Positions 15,893-26,055 of a stretch of 64,000 nucleotides of DNA are shown one piece after another. Each line of letters starts with the position of its first letter. The stretch's first letter is position 1. The DNA is from Rhodoplanes sp. Z2-YC6860 (GTDB taxonomy: Bacteria; Pseudomonadota; Alphaproteobacteria; Rhizobiales; Xanthobacteraceae). Both the position numbers and the translations under genes were made by a program. Where the stretch lies: the NCBI RefSeq assembly GCF_001579845.1, contig NZ_CP007440.1, positions 186,001-250,000 on the forward strand, read 5' to 3'. The notes beneath the pieces are model-generated. The model saw only the letters and a list, made by a program, of their open reading frames with translations, had not been told where the DNA came from and searched no databases.

Positions 15893-16951
15893 ATGACAAG
15901 ACGAATTACCGTGGGCATGCCCCTGTATAGAGGCAGGGAACTGGTGGCGGACGCCTTGCGTTCGCTTCAATCCCAGACCTTCACGGACTTCGAAGTCATC
16001 ATCTCGGTCGATGGCGCCGACGAGGAAAGCGCGGAAGCATGCCGCCCGTTCCTCGCCGACGACCGCATCCGCATGGTCATTCAGCCCGAACGTCTCGACT
16101 GGTTCGGCAACTTCAATTGGTTGCTGCAACAGCCCATGGGAGAGTTCTTCTGCTACCGGCAACACGATGACACCACCGCGCCGGAATTCTTCGAGAGGCT
16201 GATCGATAGTGCCGAGGCGCGACCGGATGCGGCCGCAGTCTATGCGGATTGCCAATGGCAGGGTGGGCGTAGCGATCTCGAATTCGCTCCCTCGATCGAG
16301 GGTGATGTCCTCCAGCGCATGCGGCAATTCATCGAGGCAAAGGAACCGGTGGCAGTCCGCGGTCTTATTCGCCGCGAGGCGGTCGCCCAGGCCGGTCCCG
16401 TGCGTTCCGACGAATTCAGGGCCCTGTCTGAGGTCTTCGTTTGGCTGGCAAAGGTCTTGCGCTGGGGCGCGTTCATCCGCGTGCCCGAGCCCCTCTATTT
16501 TCGGCTGGACCACGAGGAGAACTATCACAAAAGTTGGTTTGATTGGACCGAGGAGCGCAAGCGCGCGTCGTGGACGACGATGTTCACCGGATGGCTCGAA
16601 GCGGTTTTGCCGGTTTGCTCGACCAAAGAAGAGCGCCTGTTCTTCGAACACTTCATCCTCGACAGGATTTGCGTGAACAGGCCTGGCCAGTCTTATCACT
16701 ATGCACCGCACTCCGCGCACGAGAGCGGTGTGGTTATTGCCGAATGCTTTGAAAGGCTGGCTCGAGAGGGCCATCTCGCCCATTGGATCCTGCCGAAAGC
16801 GCTCGGCAGCCCGGCAATGCAGCAACTCCGAGAAGACCGGGACAGGCTGGCACAGAAGAATGCATCGCTCGCCGCCGAAAATGCCTTGCTGCGCCGTTCC
16901 CGCGGCCTGGCGATCGGCCGAGTGGTCCGCCGCATGCTCGGGCTTCCGTAG
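15893..16951 (+). CDS. Family 2 glycosyltransferase with C-terminal coiled coil
   Basis: The 352 residues include a GT-A domain: ITVGMPLYRGRELVADALRSL, VIISVDGADEESAEACRPF, and the metal/donor site FCYRQHDDTTAPEFFERLI. About 200 residues follow, ending in a heptad-rich segment (LREDRDRLAQKNASLAAENALLRRSR, about 318-343) typical of enzymes that assemble on long glycans. It is cotranscribed with the oxidoreductase. Donor and acceptor are unknown. Confidence 0.82.
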   Translation: MTRRITVGMPLYRGRELVADALRSLQSQTFTDFEVIISVDGADEESAEACRPFLADDRIRMVIQPERLDWFGNFNWLLQQPMGEFFCYRQHDDTTAPEFFERLIDSAEARPDAAAVYADCQWQGGRSDLEFAPSIEGDVLQRMRQFIEAKEPVAVRGLIRREAVAQAGPVRSDEFRALSEVFVWLAKVLRWGAFIRVPEPLYFRLDHEENYHKSWFDWTEERKRASWTTMFTGWLEAVLPVCSTKEERLFFEHFILDRICVNRPGQSYHYAPHSAHESGVVIAECFERLAREGHLAHWILPKALGSPAMQQLREDRDRLAQKNASLAAENALLRRSRGLAIGRVVRRMLGLP

Positions 16952-17010
16952 GTTTAGCGAGCGGGCGCTATCGGGCCATAGCAGACATCGCAAACTTATG
17001 AGTACACGGC

Positions 17011-17979
17011 CTAGTCAACTTTCACGCCGATCGATCGGATCAGCTTGCCGTATTTCTCGTAGTCGCTTCTGATGCGGGCCGTGAATTCCTCGGGCGTCGT
17101 GATGTAAGGCTCACCCGATCCGGAAGCGGCCAGCCGCATTCTGAATTCGGGCTCGACGATGACTTGGGCGATCGCCGCGCGCAGCCGGTCGATGATCGGC
17201 TGCGGTGTGCCGGCCGGCGCAAACAATCCGTGCCAGATCAAGGCCTCGTAGCCCGGATAGATCTCGGCAATCGTCGGCAGGTCCGGCGTCGCCGGATTGC
17301 GCACGTTACCGGTGGTGGCAAGTCCGCGCACCTTGCCGGACTGGATGGTCGGCACCAGCGAGCCGCCGCCGAACATCGCCGACACTTCACCGGACAAGAG
17401 CCCGATCGCGGCCGGTCCGCCGCCGCGATACGGCACATGGGTGAGATCGATGCCGACATGCTGTTTCAGCATCTCCATCGCGAGATGATGCTGGCTGCCG
17501 TTGCCGATTGACGCATAGAGCAGCGGCGGCTTGGAGCGGCGCGCCAGCTCGACGAACTCGCGAAGATTGTTCGCGGGCACCGACGGATGCACGGCGAGCA
17601 CGAGCTGGTTCGACGACACGCTCGCGATCGGCACCAGATCCTTGAACACGTCGAACGGCATCTTGCCGTAGACATGCGGGTTGCTCATGAACACGTTGTC
17701 GGGGCCGTGCAGCAGCGTGTAGCCGTCGGGCGGGGACTTGGCCGCGATGTCGGCGGCGAGATTGCTGCCGGAGCCGGGCTTGTTCTCGACCACCACCGGC
17801 TGACCGAGGCGCACCGACAAGCCCTGGCCGTAAAGCCTCGCGATGAGGTCCACCGCGCCGCCCGGCGGATAGCCGACGAGCAACCTGATCGGTCGGTTCG
17901 GGTAGCCTTGTGCGTGGGCCACAGCCGCGCCGGCAAAAAGCAGCGCAGCCGCAACGATCGAACGCAGCATGCCCGGCAT
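17011..17979 (-). CDS. Tripartite tricarboxylate (Bug/TctC) substrate-binding protein 1
   Basis: The 322-residue periplasmic protein has a signal peptide (MLRSIVAAALLFAGAAVAHA), then YPNRPIRLLVGYPPGGAVDLIARL and KSPPDGYTLLHG, the Bug-family ligand pocket signatures, with HVPYRGGGPAAIGLLSGEV later on. The start is fixed by AGGGAGG upstream of the ATG. No tctA/tctB membrane genes are adjacent, so it is an orphan receptor. It is divergent from acs. Confidence 0.9.
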   Translation of the reverse strand: MPGMLRSIVAAALLFAGAAVAHAQGYPNRPIRLLVGYPPGGAVDLIARLYGQGLSVRLGQPVVVENKPGSGSNLAADIAAKSPPDGYTLLHGPDNVFMSNPHVYGKMPFDVFKDLVPIASVSSNQLVLAVHPSVPANNLREFVELARRSKPPLLYASIGNGSQHHLAMEMLKQHVGIDLTHVPYRGGGPAAIGLLSGEVSAMFGGGSLVPTIQSGKVRGLATTGNVRNPATPDLPTIAEIYPGYEALIWHGLFAPAGTPQPIIDRLRAAIAQVIVEPEFRMRLAASGSGEPYITTPEEFTARIRSDYEKYGKLIRSIGVKVD

Positions 17980-18193
17980 GGAGCAGCCTCCCTGATTTGG
18001 ACTTCTTGTTCGGCCATTCTTTATGCGTTCGGCGCCAGAAACGATAGGGAGCGGTGTCGCATTGATCTCGATCAATCGACCAAAGTGGCAGGCGGCGCGG
18101 CTTGAGGCCCCTTGGGCTGACGTCGCATAATAAGGCAAGAACAGACCGCGGGGCGCGTGAACGCGCGAAGTTGCCAGATGCCGGGAGAGTGCG

Positions 18194-20167
18194 ATGTCCG
18201 ACAAGACCTATGACGTTTCTGCCGAGTGGCAGCAGCGCGGCTTCATCAACGAAGCGAAGTACAGGGAGATGTACCAGCGCTCGGTGAAGGACCCGAACGG
18301 CTTCTGGGGCGAGCAAGGCAAGCGTATCGACTGGATGCGGCCCTTCCACAAAGTGAAAAACACGTCGTTCGCACCAGACAACGTCTCGATCAAATGGTTC
18401 GAGGAAGGCACGCTGAACGCCGCCTACAACTGCATCGACCGGCACCTGAAAAAGCGCGGCAACCAGACCGCGATCATCTGGGAGGGCGACGACCCGAAGG
18501 ACGACAAGAAGATCACCTATCAGGAGCTGCACGACGAGGTGTGCCGGATGGCCAACATCCTGCGCAACCGCAACGTCGAGAAGGGCGACCGCGTCACCAT
18601 CTACATGCCGATGATCCCCGAGGCGGCCTACGCGATGCTCGCCTGCGCGCGCATCGGTGCGGTGCATTCGGTGGTGTTCGGCGGCTTCTCGCCGGATTCT
18701 CTCGCCGGCCGCATCGAGGACTGCCAGTCGAAGGTGGTCATCACCGCCGACGAAGGCCTGCGCGGCGGCCGCAAGGTGCCGCTCAAAGCCAACACCGATG
18801 CGGCGATCGCCAAGGTCGCAAGCTCTGGATTTCACGTCGACCATGTCATCGTCGTGCGCCGCACCGGCGCGCCGGTGAACATGGAGCCGGTGCGCGACGT
18901 CTGGTACCACGAGGCTGCGGCCGTCGTGACCAGCGAATGTCCGTGCGAGGAGATGAAGGCCGAAGACCCGCTGTTCATCCTCTACACCTCGGGCTCGACC
19001 GGAAAGCCCAAGGGCGTGCTGCACACCACCGGCGGCTACCTCGTCTACACCTCGATCACGCACCAATACGTGTTCGACTATCACGAGGGCGACATCTACT
19101 GGTGCACCGCCGACGTCGGTTGGGTGACCGGTCACAGCTACATCCTCTACGGGCCGCTCGCCAACGGCGCCGTGACGCTGATGTTCGAAGGCGTGCCGAA
19201 CTATCCGAGCAACTCCCGCTTCTGGGAGGTGATCGACAAGCACAAGGTCAACACCTTCTACACGGCGCCGACCGCGATCCGCGCGCTGATGCAGTCCGGC
19301 GACGATCCGGTGAAGAAGACCTCGCGCAAGTCGCTGAAGCTTCTGGGCTCGGTCGGCGAGCCGATCAATCCGGAAGCCTGGGAATGGTATCACCGGGTTG
19401 TCGGCGACAGCCGCTGCCCGATCGTCGACACCTGGTGGCAAACCGAGACCGGCGGCATCCTGATCACGCCACTCCCCGGCGCGACCAAACTCAAGCCGGG
19501 CTCGGCAACGCTGCCGTTTTTCGGCTGTCAGCCGCAGCTCGTCGACGCCGAAGGCAAAGTGCTGGAAGGCGCAACGTCAGGCAATCTTTGCATCATCGAC
19601 TCCTGGCCCGGCCAGATGCGCACCGTGTTCGGCGACCATCAGCGCTTCGTCGACACCTACTTCAGGGCCTATCCGGGCAAGTACTTCACCGGCGACGGCT
19701 GTCGCCGCGACGAGGACGGCTATTACTGGATCACCGGTCGCGTCGACGACGTGATCAACGTCGCCGGCCACCGCATGGGCACGGCCGAAGTCGAAAGCGC
19801 CCTGGTCGCGCATCAGAGCGTGTCGGAGGCCGCCGTGGTCGGCTATCCGCACGACATCAAGGGTCAGGGCATCTACGCCTATGTGACGCTGATGTCCGGC
19901 ATCCAGCCGAGCGAAGAGCTGCGCAAGGAACTGGTGCAGTGGGTGCGCAAGGAAATCGGCCCGATCGCTTCGCCCGATCTCATCCAGTTTGCGCCCGGCC
20001 TGCCGAAGACGCGCTCCGGCAAGATCATGCGCCGCATCCTGCGCAAGATCGCCGAGGACGAGCACGGCAATCTCGGCGACACCTCGACGCTGGCCGATCC
20101 GGCCGTGGTCGATGACCTGGTGAAGAACCGGCAGAACAAGAAGGCCGAGGCCAAAGCCGGCGCGTAA
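18194..20167 (+). CDS. acs: Acetyl-CoA synthetase
   Basis: The 657-residue protein activates acetate to acetyl-CoA through acetyl-AMP. Visible motifs are [11 protein letters not shown] (P-loop-like), [57 protein letters not shown] and the C-terminal [11 protein letters not shown] carrying the lysine controlled by acetylation. The length is standard for AcsA. GGGAGA lies before the ATG. A strong stem-loop follows the stop codon. Confidence 0.97.
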   Translation: MSDKTYDVSAEWQQRGFINEAKYREMYQRSVKDPNGFWGEQGKRIDWMRPFHKVKNTSFAPDNVSIKWFEEGTLNAAYNCIDRHLKKRGNQTAIIWEGDDPKDDKKITYQELHDEVCRMANILRNRNVEKGDRVTIYMPMIPEAAYAMLACARIGAVHSVVFGGFSPDSLAGRIEDCQSKVVITADEGLRGGRKVPLKANTDAAIAKVASSGFHVDHVIVVRRTGAPVNMEPVRDVWYHEAAAVVTSECPCEEMKAEDPLFILYTSGSTGKPKGVLHTTGGYLVYTSITHQYVFDYHEGDIYWCTADVGWVTGHSYILYGPLANGAVTLMFEGVPNYPSNSRFWEVIDKHKVNTFYTAPTAIRALMQSGDDPVKKTSRKSLKLLGSVGEPINPEAWEWYHRVVGDSRCPIVDTWWQTETGGILITPLPGATKLKPGSATLPFFGCQPQLVDAEGKVLEGATSGNLCIIDSWPGQMRTVFGDHQRFVDTYFRAYPGKYFTGDGCRRDEDGYYWITGRVDDVINVAGHRMGTAEVESALVAHQSVSEAAVVGYPHDIKGQGIYAYVTLMSGIQPSEELRKELVQWVRKEIGPIASPDLIQFAPGLPKTRSGKIMRRILRKIAEDEHGNLGDTSTLADPAVVDDLVKNRQNKKAEAKAGA

Positions 20168-20177
20168 GCGAACGGCC

Positions 20178-20219
20178 GCAGAGCGACGCTCAACGTGTTG
20201 CGTCGCTCTGCTTTGTGCC
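20178..20219 (+). terminator. Intrinsic terminator after acs
   Basis: A perfect 12 bp stem (GCAGAGCGACGC with GCGTCGCTCTGC) has a 10 nt loop and is followed by TTTG. It lies 10 bp after the acs stop. It separates acs from the L,D-transpeptidase gene. Confidence 0.75.
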
Positions 20220-20323
20220 AATTCAGGTCAGCGGCCGCTCGGCGGCAATCTCTTGTCGCCTCGAGAAATCATCGTTAGAAAATGAGTTCAGAGATGCGGC
20301 GACGTTAATCAGGACGTTGCGTT

Positions 20324-20854
20324 ATGATTACTTTGTTTCGTTGTATTGCTGCCACCGTTGCGATTTCTGCTCTGTCGTTCGCGACCGTCGTCACGGCTGC
20401 AACGCCCGCGTCCGCGCGTGGCGAAATGGTGCCCTTCAGAGCTGAAGCCTCGGCGGGCACCATCGTGGTACGCACCAACGAGCGCCGCCTTTATCTCGTG
20501 CTCGGCGAAGGCCGCGCACTGATGTATCCGGTCGGCGTCGGCCGCGCCGGCCGCCAGTGGGCCGGTCGCTCCGTCATCGATGGCAAGTACATCAAGCCGG
20601 CCTGGGCGCCGCCGCGCGACATTGCCAAGGCCAAGCCGAGCATCGATTTCGTTCACGCAGGCGGCGCGCCGAACAATCCGATGGGCGCCGCGGCGCTGAC
20701 GCTGGCCGGGGGCCAATACGCCATCCATGGCACCAACGATCCGCGGTCGATCGGCGGCTTCGTGTCGTACGGCTGCATCCGGATGTACAACCAGGACATC
20801 ACCGACCTGTTCGAACGCGTCAGCGTCGGCACGCCGGTCATGGTGGTCCGGTAG
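20324..20854 (+). CDS. Exported L,D-transpeptidase (YkuD/ErfK family)
   Basis: The 176-residue protein has a signal peptide (about 1-32, ending TPASARG) followed by a YkuD domain: IVVRTNERRLYLVLGEGRALMYPVGVG, then the catalytic box IHGTNDPRSIGGFVSYGCIRM with His135 and Cys151. Such enzymes make 3-3 peptidoglycan cross-links or attach proteins to the wall in the periplasm. It stands alone between acs and the convergent small gene. A second, unrelated-looking YkuD protein is at 62749. Confidence 0.9.
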   Translation: MITLFRCIAATVAISALSFATVVTAATPASARGEMVPFRAEASAGTIVVRTNERRLYLVLGEGRALMYPVGVGRAGRQWAGRSVIDGKYIKPAWAPPRDIAKAKPSIDFVHAGGAPNNPMGAAALTLAGGQYAIHGTNDPRSIGGFVSYGCIRMYNQDITDLFERVSVGTPVMVVR

Positions 20855-20858
20855 ACTT

Positions 20859-21059
20859 TTAGAAGTCCGACGTCAGGCCCTTCTTTTCCCAGTCGCCGTA
20901 ACGGGTCGGCTCGGGCCCGCTCGGCCCGCCGACCTCCTTGGTGGCGGGCTGCTGGGCCTGCTGCCTCGCCCGGCGCTCGGCAGCCTCGGCCAGCGCCCGC
21001 TCAGCCGCAGGCGTCAGCGGCTTCTTCGGGGACGGCTCGGGCGGCTTGGTATCGGCCAT
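20859..21059 (-). CDS. DUF1674 / succinate dehydrogenase assembly factor 4-like protein
   Basis: The 66-residue protein has the family's diagnostic C-terminus [19 protein letters not shown], preceded by an Ala/Glu-rich helix ([20 protein letters not shown]). In eukaryotes SDHAF4 binds flavinylated SdhA; alphaproteobacteria carry the short DUF1674 form. The ATG at 21059 is chosen because a longer reading needs a TTG at 21101 in repeat-like DNA. It converges with the L,D-transpeptidase gene, 4 bp apart. Confidence 0.85.
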   Translation of the reverse strand: MADTKPPEPSPKKPLTPAAERALAEAAERRARQQAQQPATKEVGGPSGPEPTRYGDWEKKGLTSDF

Positions 21060-21163
21060 GCTCTTAGATGGGCCATGGCCGGCCTGTTCCGCAATGGGCA
21101 ATCGAAAAGGCGCGGCTTTTTAGGCGTTGTCTTGTCCCGCGAAAGCGGGGCATGACATGCCCC

Positions 21164-22516
21164 ATGCCGCTTGCTCGCAAACCCGCACCATCCGCTCCGC
21201 CGCCGGGCCTCGCCGCCCGAAGGATCGCGGCCGATATCATCCATGGCGTGCTGCGAAGGAAGCGCCCGCTCGACGAGCTGCTGGAGACCAGCGGGCTTGG
21301 CACTCTGTCGGAGCGCGACCGCGCTCTGACCCGAACCATCGTCGCGACCGTACTGCGACGGCTCGGCACGCTGCGGCACCTGCTCGCCGCGCATCTCGAA
21401 CGCGGCATTCCGCCGGAGGCTCCGCATGTCGAGATGATCCTGCTGGTCGGCGCCGTGCAGATCCTGCTTCTCGATGTGCCCGATCACGCTGCCGTCGATC
21501 TCTCGGTGCGACTTTCGCGGGATGACCGTCACGGAGCGCGCTATGCAAGCCTGATCAACGCCGTGCTGCGCAATCTCACCCGCGACGGCAAGGCGCGCCT
21601 CGCCGCACTCGACACCGCGACGCTCGATACGCCGGACTGGCTGATGCAGCGCTGGGTCGCGCATTACGGCGAGGACACCGCGCGCGCGATCGCCGTCGCC
21701 CACACGCAGGAACCGGCCCTCGATCTCACGGTGAAGCGCGATCCGGAAACCTGGGCGGCCACGCTCAACGGCCGGGCGCTGCCGACCGGCACCGTGCGCA
21801 CCATCGCGTCGGGCCCGGTGTCGCAGTTGCCGGGCTTCGAAGCCGGCGACTGGTGGGTACAGGACGCAGCCGCGGCTCTGCCGGCCCGCCTGCTCCTTGG
21901 CTTTTTTGGCAACGCCCGCGGCAAGACCGTCGCAGACCTTTGCGCCGCGCCGGGCGGCAAGACCGCGCAGCTTGCAGAGGCCGGCGCGCAGGTCACCGCG
22001 GTGGATCGCTCGGGCGTGCGGCTCGCGAGGCTCCGGCAAAATCTGACCCGGTTGCGGCTTACCGCCGAGATCGTCGAAGCCGACGCCGCGCAGTGGCAGG
22101 GCGGCCCATTCGACGCCGTCCTGGTCGATGCCCCCTGTTCATCCACAGGAACTGTGCGCCGCCATCCGGATATTCCGTGGCTTAAAACCGAGGCCGATCT
22201 CGGCAAGCTTGCCGCCCTGCAGGGGCGGCTGCTCGATCGAGCCGCAAGCCTGCTCAAGCCCGGCGGCGCCCTGGTCTATTGCACCTGTTCGCTGGAGCGC
22301 GAGGAGGGCGAGGACCAAATCGCCGCGCTTTTGGCCCGAAATCCGCACCTGAGGCGCGATCCGATCCGTGTCGAGGAGGTCGGCGGACAGGCCGAATTCA
22401 TCACCGCGGCGGGCGAACTTCGGACGCTTCCCTGCCATTGGCCCAACGCCGAGCCGCGCCTTGGCGGGCTCGACGGCTTCTATGCCGCCCGAATCTCAAC
22501 AGTTGAGGGCACTTAG
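21164..22516 (+). CDS. RsmB/NOP-family RNA (cytosine-5) methyltransferase
   Basis: The protein is about 450 residues. The N-terminal NusB-like domain (ARRIAADIIHGVLRRKRPLDELL and VGAVQILLLDVPDHAAVD) precedes a SAM-dependent methyltransferase domain with VADLCAAPGGKTAQLAEAGAQVTAVDRS, the PCS catalytic motif LVDAPCSSTGTVRRHPDI, and the second cysteine in VYCTCSLEREEGE. The family includes RsmB, which methylates 16S C967; the exact target is not proven. The start is uncertain (ATGs at 21152 and 21164). The palindrome GGGGCATGACATGCCCC at 21147-21163 covers the region just before the chosen ATG. Confidence 0.88.
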   Translation: MPLARKPAPSAPPPGLAARRIAADIIHGVLRRKRPLDELLETSGLGTLSERDRALTRTIVATVLRRLGTLRHLLAAHLERGIPPEAPHVEMILLVGAVQILLLDVPDHAAVDLSVRLSRDDRHGARYASLINAVLRNLTRDGKARLAALDTATLDTPDWLMQRWVAHYGEDTARAIAVAHTQEPALDLTVKRDPETWAATLNGRALPTGTVRTIASGPVSQLPGFEAGDWWVQDAAAALPARLLLGFFGNARGKTVADLCAAPGGKTAQLAEAGAQVTAVDRSGVRLARLRQNLTRLRLTAEIVEADAAQWQGGPFDAVLVDAPCSSTGTVRRHPDIPWLKTEADLGKLAALQGRLLDRAASLLKPGGALVYCTCSLEREEGEDQIAALLARNPHLRRDPIRVEEVGGQAEFITAAGELRTLPCHWPNAEPRLGGLDGFYAARISTVEGT

Positions 22517-22618
22517 CCCGATTGTGACGGTTGGCCGCCACTGCCACCTTCGGTATATGTTGCCCTGGGTAGGGGCGGAGCAAAGCGCCCGCAATCCATA
22601 ACGAGGCGAGCGTTTTTA

Positions 22619-24385
22619 ATGGCCGGCCTGTCAATTGGGGAGCGGGCCAAGCTGCTGTTGCTCCTGGGACGCCGCGGCTTGCGGATGGCCGCCGGCCGCC
22701 TGCGCGGCCATCCGTTCATTCGCCTGAGCTTCATTCCGCGCAAGGCCGAGCGCCTGCTGATCGCGCCACAAGATCTGCGCACCGCCGACGGCACCCGCGC
22801 GAGCGAAATCTACGCCGGACGTTTTGCCTTTGCCGGCAAGGTCGTGATCAGCGACGGCCGCTCGCCATTCGACATCGCGGCGCCGTCCGACGAATGGGCG
22901 GCGAGCCTACTCGGCTTCGGCTGGCTGCGGCATCTGCGCGCCGCGGAATCCGGCATCACCCGCGCCAACGCCCGCGCGCTGGTCGACGAATGGATTTCGG
23001 TGCAAGGCGCCTGGGACCCGGTTGGATGGCAACCCGAGATCCTGGCGCGCCGCGTCATCGCATGGCTCAGCCAGGCGCCGCTGATCCTGCACGACGCCGA
23101 CGACGCGTTTTACCGCCGCTTCCTGCGCAGCCTGGTGCGGCAGGTGCGCTACCTCCGTCACACCGCGATCGAAGCGCGCGAGGGCGTGCCGCGCATGCAG
23201 GCGCTGGTGGCGCTGACTTACGCCGCGCTCTGCATGTCCGGCCAGGCGCGGCACATGCGCGGCGCCGTCAAGCAGCTCGTGGCCGAGATCGACGAACAGA
23301 TCCTGGTCGACGGCGGCCACATCAGCCGCAACCCCGGCGCTCTGATCGAGCTGCTGCTCGACCTTTTGCCGCTGCGGCACGCATTTGCGGCACGCAACAT
23401 CGCGCCGCCGCCGCAGCTCAACAACGCCATCGACCGCATGATGCCGATGATGCGCTTCTTCCGGCACGGCGACGGCAACTTCGCGCATTTCAACGGCATG
23501 GGCCCGACGCTGCCCGACGTGATGGCCACCATCCTGGCCTATGACGACGCCCGCGGCGCACCGCTGTCGAACGCGCCGCATTCCGGCTATCAGCGCGCCC
23601 AGGCCGGCGAGATGGTCGTGCTGATGGACGCCGGCGCACCGCCGCCGATCAACGTGAGCCAGGAGGCCCACGCCGGCTGCCTGTCCTTCGAAATGTCGCA
23701 CGGCCTGCAACGCATCGTCGTGAACTGCGGCCTGCCGGGAACCAACAAAGACAGCTGGAGGCAGGTGGCCCGCGCCACCGCGGCGCACTCCACCGTGGTG
23801 TTCAACGACACGTCGTCGTGCCGCTTCCTGGAAAGCGGCTCGTTCAAGGGTCTGCTCGGCACGCCGATCGTCAGCGGGCCGACCGACGTGCAGATGTCCC
23901 GCGAGGATCGTGGCGACGGCACGATCCTGCGCGCATCCCATAACGGCTACGGCGACCGCTTCAAGGTGCTGCATCAGCGCGCCTTGAAGCTTTCAACCGA
24001 CGGCACGCGGCTCGACGGCGAGGACTTTTTCGTCGCCACCGAGGGCGATCTCATTCCGCAGGACGTGCAGGATGAATTCGCGGTGCGGTTCCACCTGCAC
24101 CCGACCATCAAGGCCAACAAGCTGACCGACGGCCATGGCGCGATGCTGATGCTGCCGACCCGCGAGGTGTGGACCTTCAACGCCTACGAGGATCGCGTCG
24201 AGATCGAGGAAAGCGTATATCTCTCGGGCTCGGACGGACCACGCCGCGCGGTGCAGATCGTGATCTACGGCCGTGCCCGGCGGGTGCCGCGCGTCCACTG
24301 GAGCCTCGCGCTGGCCAGCGCACAGGGCACAGGCGGCACGCGCCGGCGTGGTGAAGACCCGCAATTGCCTCTGACCGCGCCTTAA
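22619..24385 (+). CDS. Heparinase II/III family protein
   Basis: The 588-residue protein has an alpha-helical toroid N-terminal half with GAWDPVGWQPEILARRVIAWLS and DGGHISRNPGALIELLLDLLPL, and a C-terminal beta domain with HAGCLSFEMSHGLQRIVVNCG and ATAAHSTVVFNDTSS. No signal peptide is visible. Its position between an RsmB-type methyltransferase and purH is a well-conserved alphaproteobacterial arrangement. The substrate is not known; the label reflects the family fold, not proven heparin cleavage. Confidence 0.85.
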   Translation: MAGLSIGERAKLLLLLGRRGLRMAAGRLRGHPFIRLSFIPRKAERLLIAPQDLRTADGTRASEIYAGRFAFAGKVVISDGRSPFDIAAPSDEWAASLLGFGWLRHLRAAESGITRANARALVDEWISVQGAWDPVGWQPEILARRVIAWLSQAPLILHDADDAFYRRFLRSLVRQVRYLRHTAIEAREGVPRMQALVALTYAALCMSGQARHMRGAVKQLVAEIDEQILVDGGHISRNPGALIELLLDLLPLRHAFAARNIAPPPQLNNAIDRMMPMMRFFRHGDGNFAHFNGMGPTLPDVMATILAYDDARGAPLSNAPHSGYQRAQAGEMVVLMDAGAPPPINVSQEAHAGCLSFEMSHGLQRIVVNCGLPGTNKDSWRQVARATAAHSTVVFNDTSSCRFLESGSFKGLLGTPIVSGPTDVQMSREDRGDGTILRASHNGYGDRFKVLHQRALKLSTDGTRLDGEDFFVATEGDLIPQDVQDEFAVRFHLHPTIKANKLTDGHGAMLMLPTREVWTFNAYEDRVEIEESVYLSGSDGPRRAVQIVIYGRARRVPRVHWSLALASAQGTGGTRRRGEDPQLPLTAP

Positions 24386-24424
24386 GCGGCCCCGATCCGA
24401 TTGCAAGTCAGACACTGGAGTCCC

Positions 24425-26014
24425 ATGACCGACCAACGCCGCGTCACACGTGCTCTCATTTCCGTTTCCGACAAGGCGGGACTGATCGACTTCGCCCGCG
24501 GGCTTTCGAGCCACGGCGTCGAGCTCGTCTCGACCGGCGGCACCGCCAAGGCGCTGAAGGATGCCGGTCTCAAGGTGATGGACGTGTCGGAGCTGACCGG
24601 CTTTCCCGAGATGATGGACGGCCGGGTCAAGACGCTGCATCCGAAGGTGCATGGCGGGCTACTCGCGATCCGCGACAACAAGGAGCATGCCGGCGCGATG
24701 GCGACGCACGGCATCCGGCCGATCGACCTGCTGGTGGTCAACCTCTATCCGTTCGAGGCCACGGTCGCGAAGGGCGCGGGTTACGACGACTGCATCGAGA
24801 ACATCGACATCGGCGGCCCGGCGATGATCCGCGCTGCCGCCAAGAACCACGCCGACGTCGCCGTGGTGGTCGAGCCCGAGGATTACACCGCGGTGCTGAG
24901 CGAGCTGTCACAGCACGGCGGCGCAACGACGCTCCTGCTGCGCAAGAAGCTCGCCGCCAAGGCTTATGCGCGCACCGCGACCTATGACGCTGCGATCTCC
25001 AACTGGTTCGCGCAGACGCTGGGCGATCCGGCGCCGTCGTTCCGCGCCTTCGGCGGCAAGCTTGCCGAGGCGCTGCGCTATGGCGAGAATCCGCACCAGA
25101 GCGCGGCGTTCTATCGCACGGGCGACCAGCGTTCGGGTGTCGCCACCGCGCGGCAGGCGCAAGGCAAGCAGCTTTCCTACAACAACATCAACGACACCGA
25201 CGCGGCTTATGAATGCGTCGCCGAGTTCGATCCCAAGCGCACCGCGGCGGTCGCGATCATCAAGCACGCCAACCCGTGCGGCGTCGCCGAGGGCGGCAAC
25301 CTGATCGAGGCCTACCGCAAGGCGCTCGCTTGCGACTCGACTTCGGCGTTCGGCGGCATCGTCGCGGTGAACCGCACACTCGACGCCGAGGCCGCCAAGG
25401 CCATCACCGAGATTTTCACCGAGGTGATCATCGCGCCCGACGCGACCGAAGAAGCGATCAAGATCGTCGGCGCGAAGAAGAATTTGCGATTGCTGCTCGC
25501 CGGCGGCCTGCCCGATCCCCGCGCCTTGGGGCTCACGGTGAAATCGGTGGCCGGCGGCCTGCTGGTTCAGTCCCGCGACAACGCCACGGTCGATGAGATG
25601 CAGCTCAAGACCGTCACCAAACGGCAGCCGACCGCAGCCGAGCTCGACGATTTGCGCTTTGCGTTCCGCGTGGCGAAGCACGTCAAGTCGAACACGATCG
25701 TCTACGTCAAGGATCGCGCCACGGTCGGCATCGGTGCCGGCCAGATGAGCCGCGTCGACGCCTCGCGCATCGCGGCCCGCAAGGCCGAAGACGCCGCGAA
25801 AGAATTGAAGCTTTCAGTGCCGCTGACAAAAGGCTCGGTGGTCGCATCCGACGCGTTCTTCCCGTTCGCCGACGGCCTGCTGGTCGCCATCGAAGCCGGC
25901 GCCACCGCGGTGATCCAGCCCGGCGGCTCGGTGCGCGACGACGAGGTGATCAAGGCCGCGGATGAGCACAACGTCGCGATGGTGTTCACCGGGACGCGGC
26001 ATTTCCGGCATTGA
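24425..26014 (+). CDS. purH: Bifunctional AICAR formyltransferase / IMP cyclohydrolase
   Basis: The 529-residue protein catalyses the last two steps of IMP synthesis. The N-terminal MGS-like cyclohydrolase part shows [32 protein letters not shown] and [18 protein letters not shown]. The C-terminal transformylase part has [14 protein letters not shown] and the catalytic KHANPCG motif. It ends [12 protein letters not shown], as purH products normally do. The ATG at 24425 follows TGGAG. Downstream lies the left half of a palindromic repeat. Confidence 0.97.
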   Translation: MTDQRRVTRALISVSDKAGLIDFARGLSSHGVELVSTGGTAKALKDAGLKVMDVSELTGFPEMMDGRVKTLHPKVHGGLLAIRDNKEHAGAMATHGIRPIDLLVVNLYPFEATVAKGAGYDDCIENIDIGGPAMIRAAAKNHADVAVVVEPEDYTAVLSELSQHGGATTLLLRKKLAAKAYARTATYDAAISNWFAQTLGDPAPSFRAFGGKLAEALRYGENPHQSAAFYRTGDQRSGVATARQAQGKQLSYNNINDTDAAYECVAEFDPKRTAAVAIIKHANPCGVAEGGNLIEAYRKALACDSTSAFGGIVAVNRTLDAEAAKAITEIFTEVIIAPDATEEAIKIVGAKKNLRLLLAGGLPDPRALGLTVKSVAGGLLVQSRDNATVDEMQLKTVTKRQPTAAELDDLRFAFRVAKHVKSNTIVYVKDRATVGIGAGQMSRVDASRIAARKAEDAAKELKLSVPLTKGSVVASDAFFPFADGLLVAIEAGATAVIQPGGSVRDDEVIKAADEHNVAMVFTGTRHFRH

Positions 26015-26055
26015 TTCAAGTGCTCGTCGTTGCCCCTGTGTTGATCCACCGGCGG

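Noticed and set aside
17980-18204. 75-residue N-terminal extension of the first Bug protein
   Set aside because: The ATG at 17979 has AGGGAGG upstream and directly begins a signal peptide; the extension has neither.
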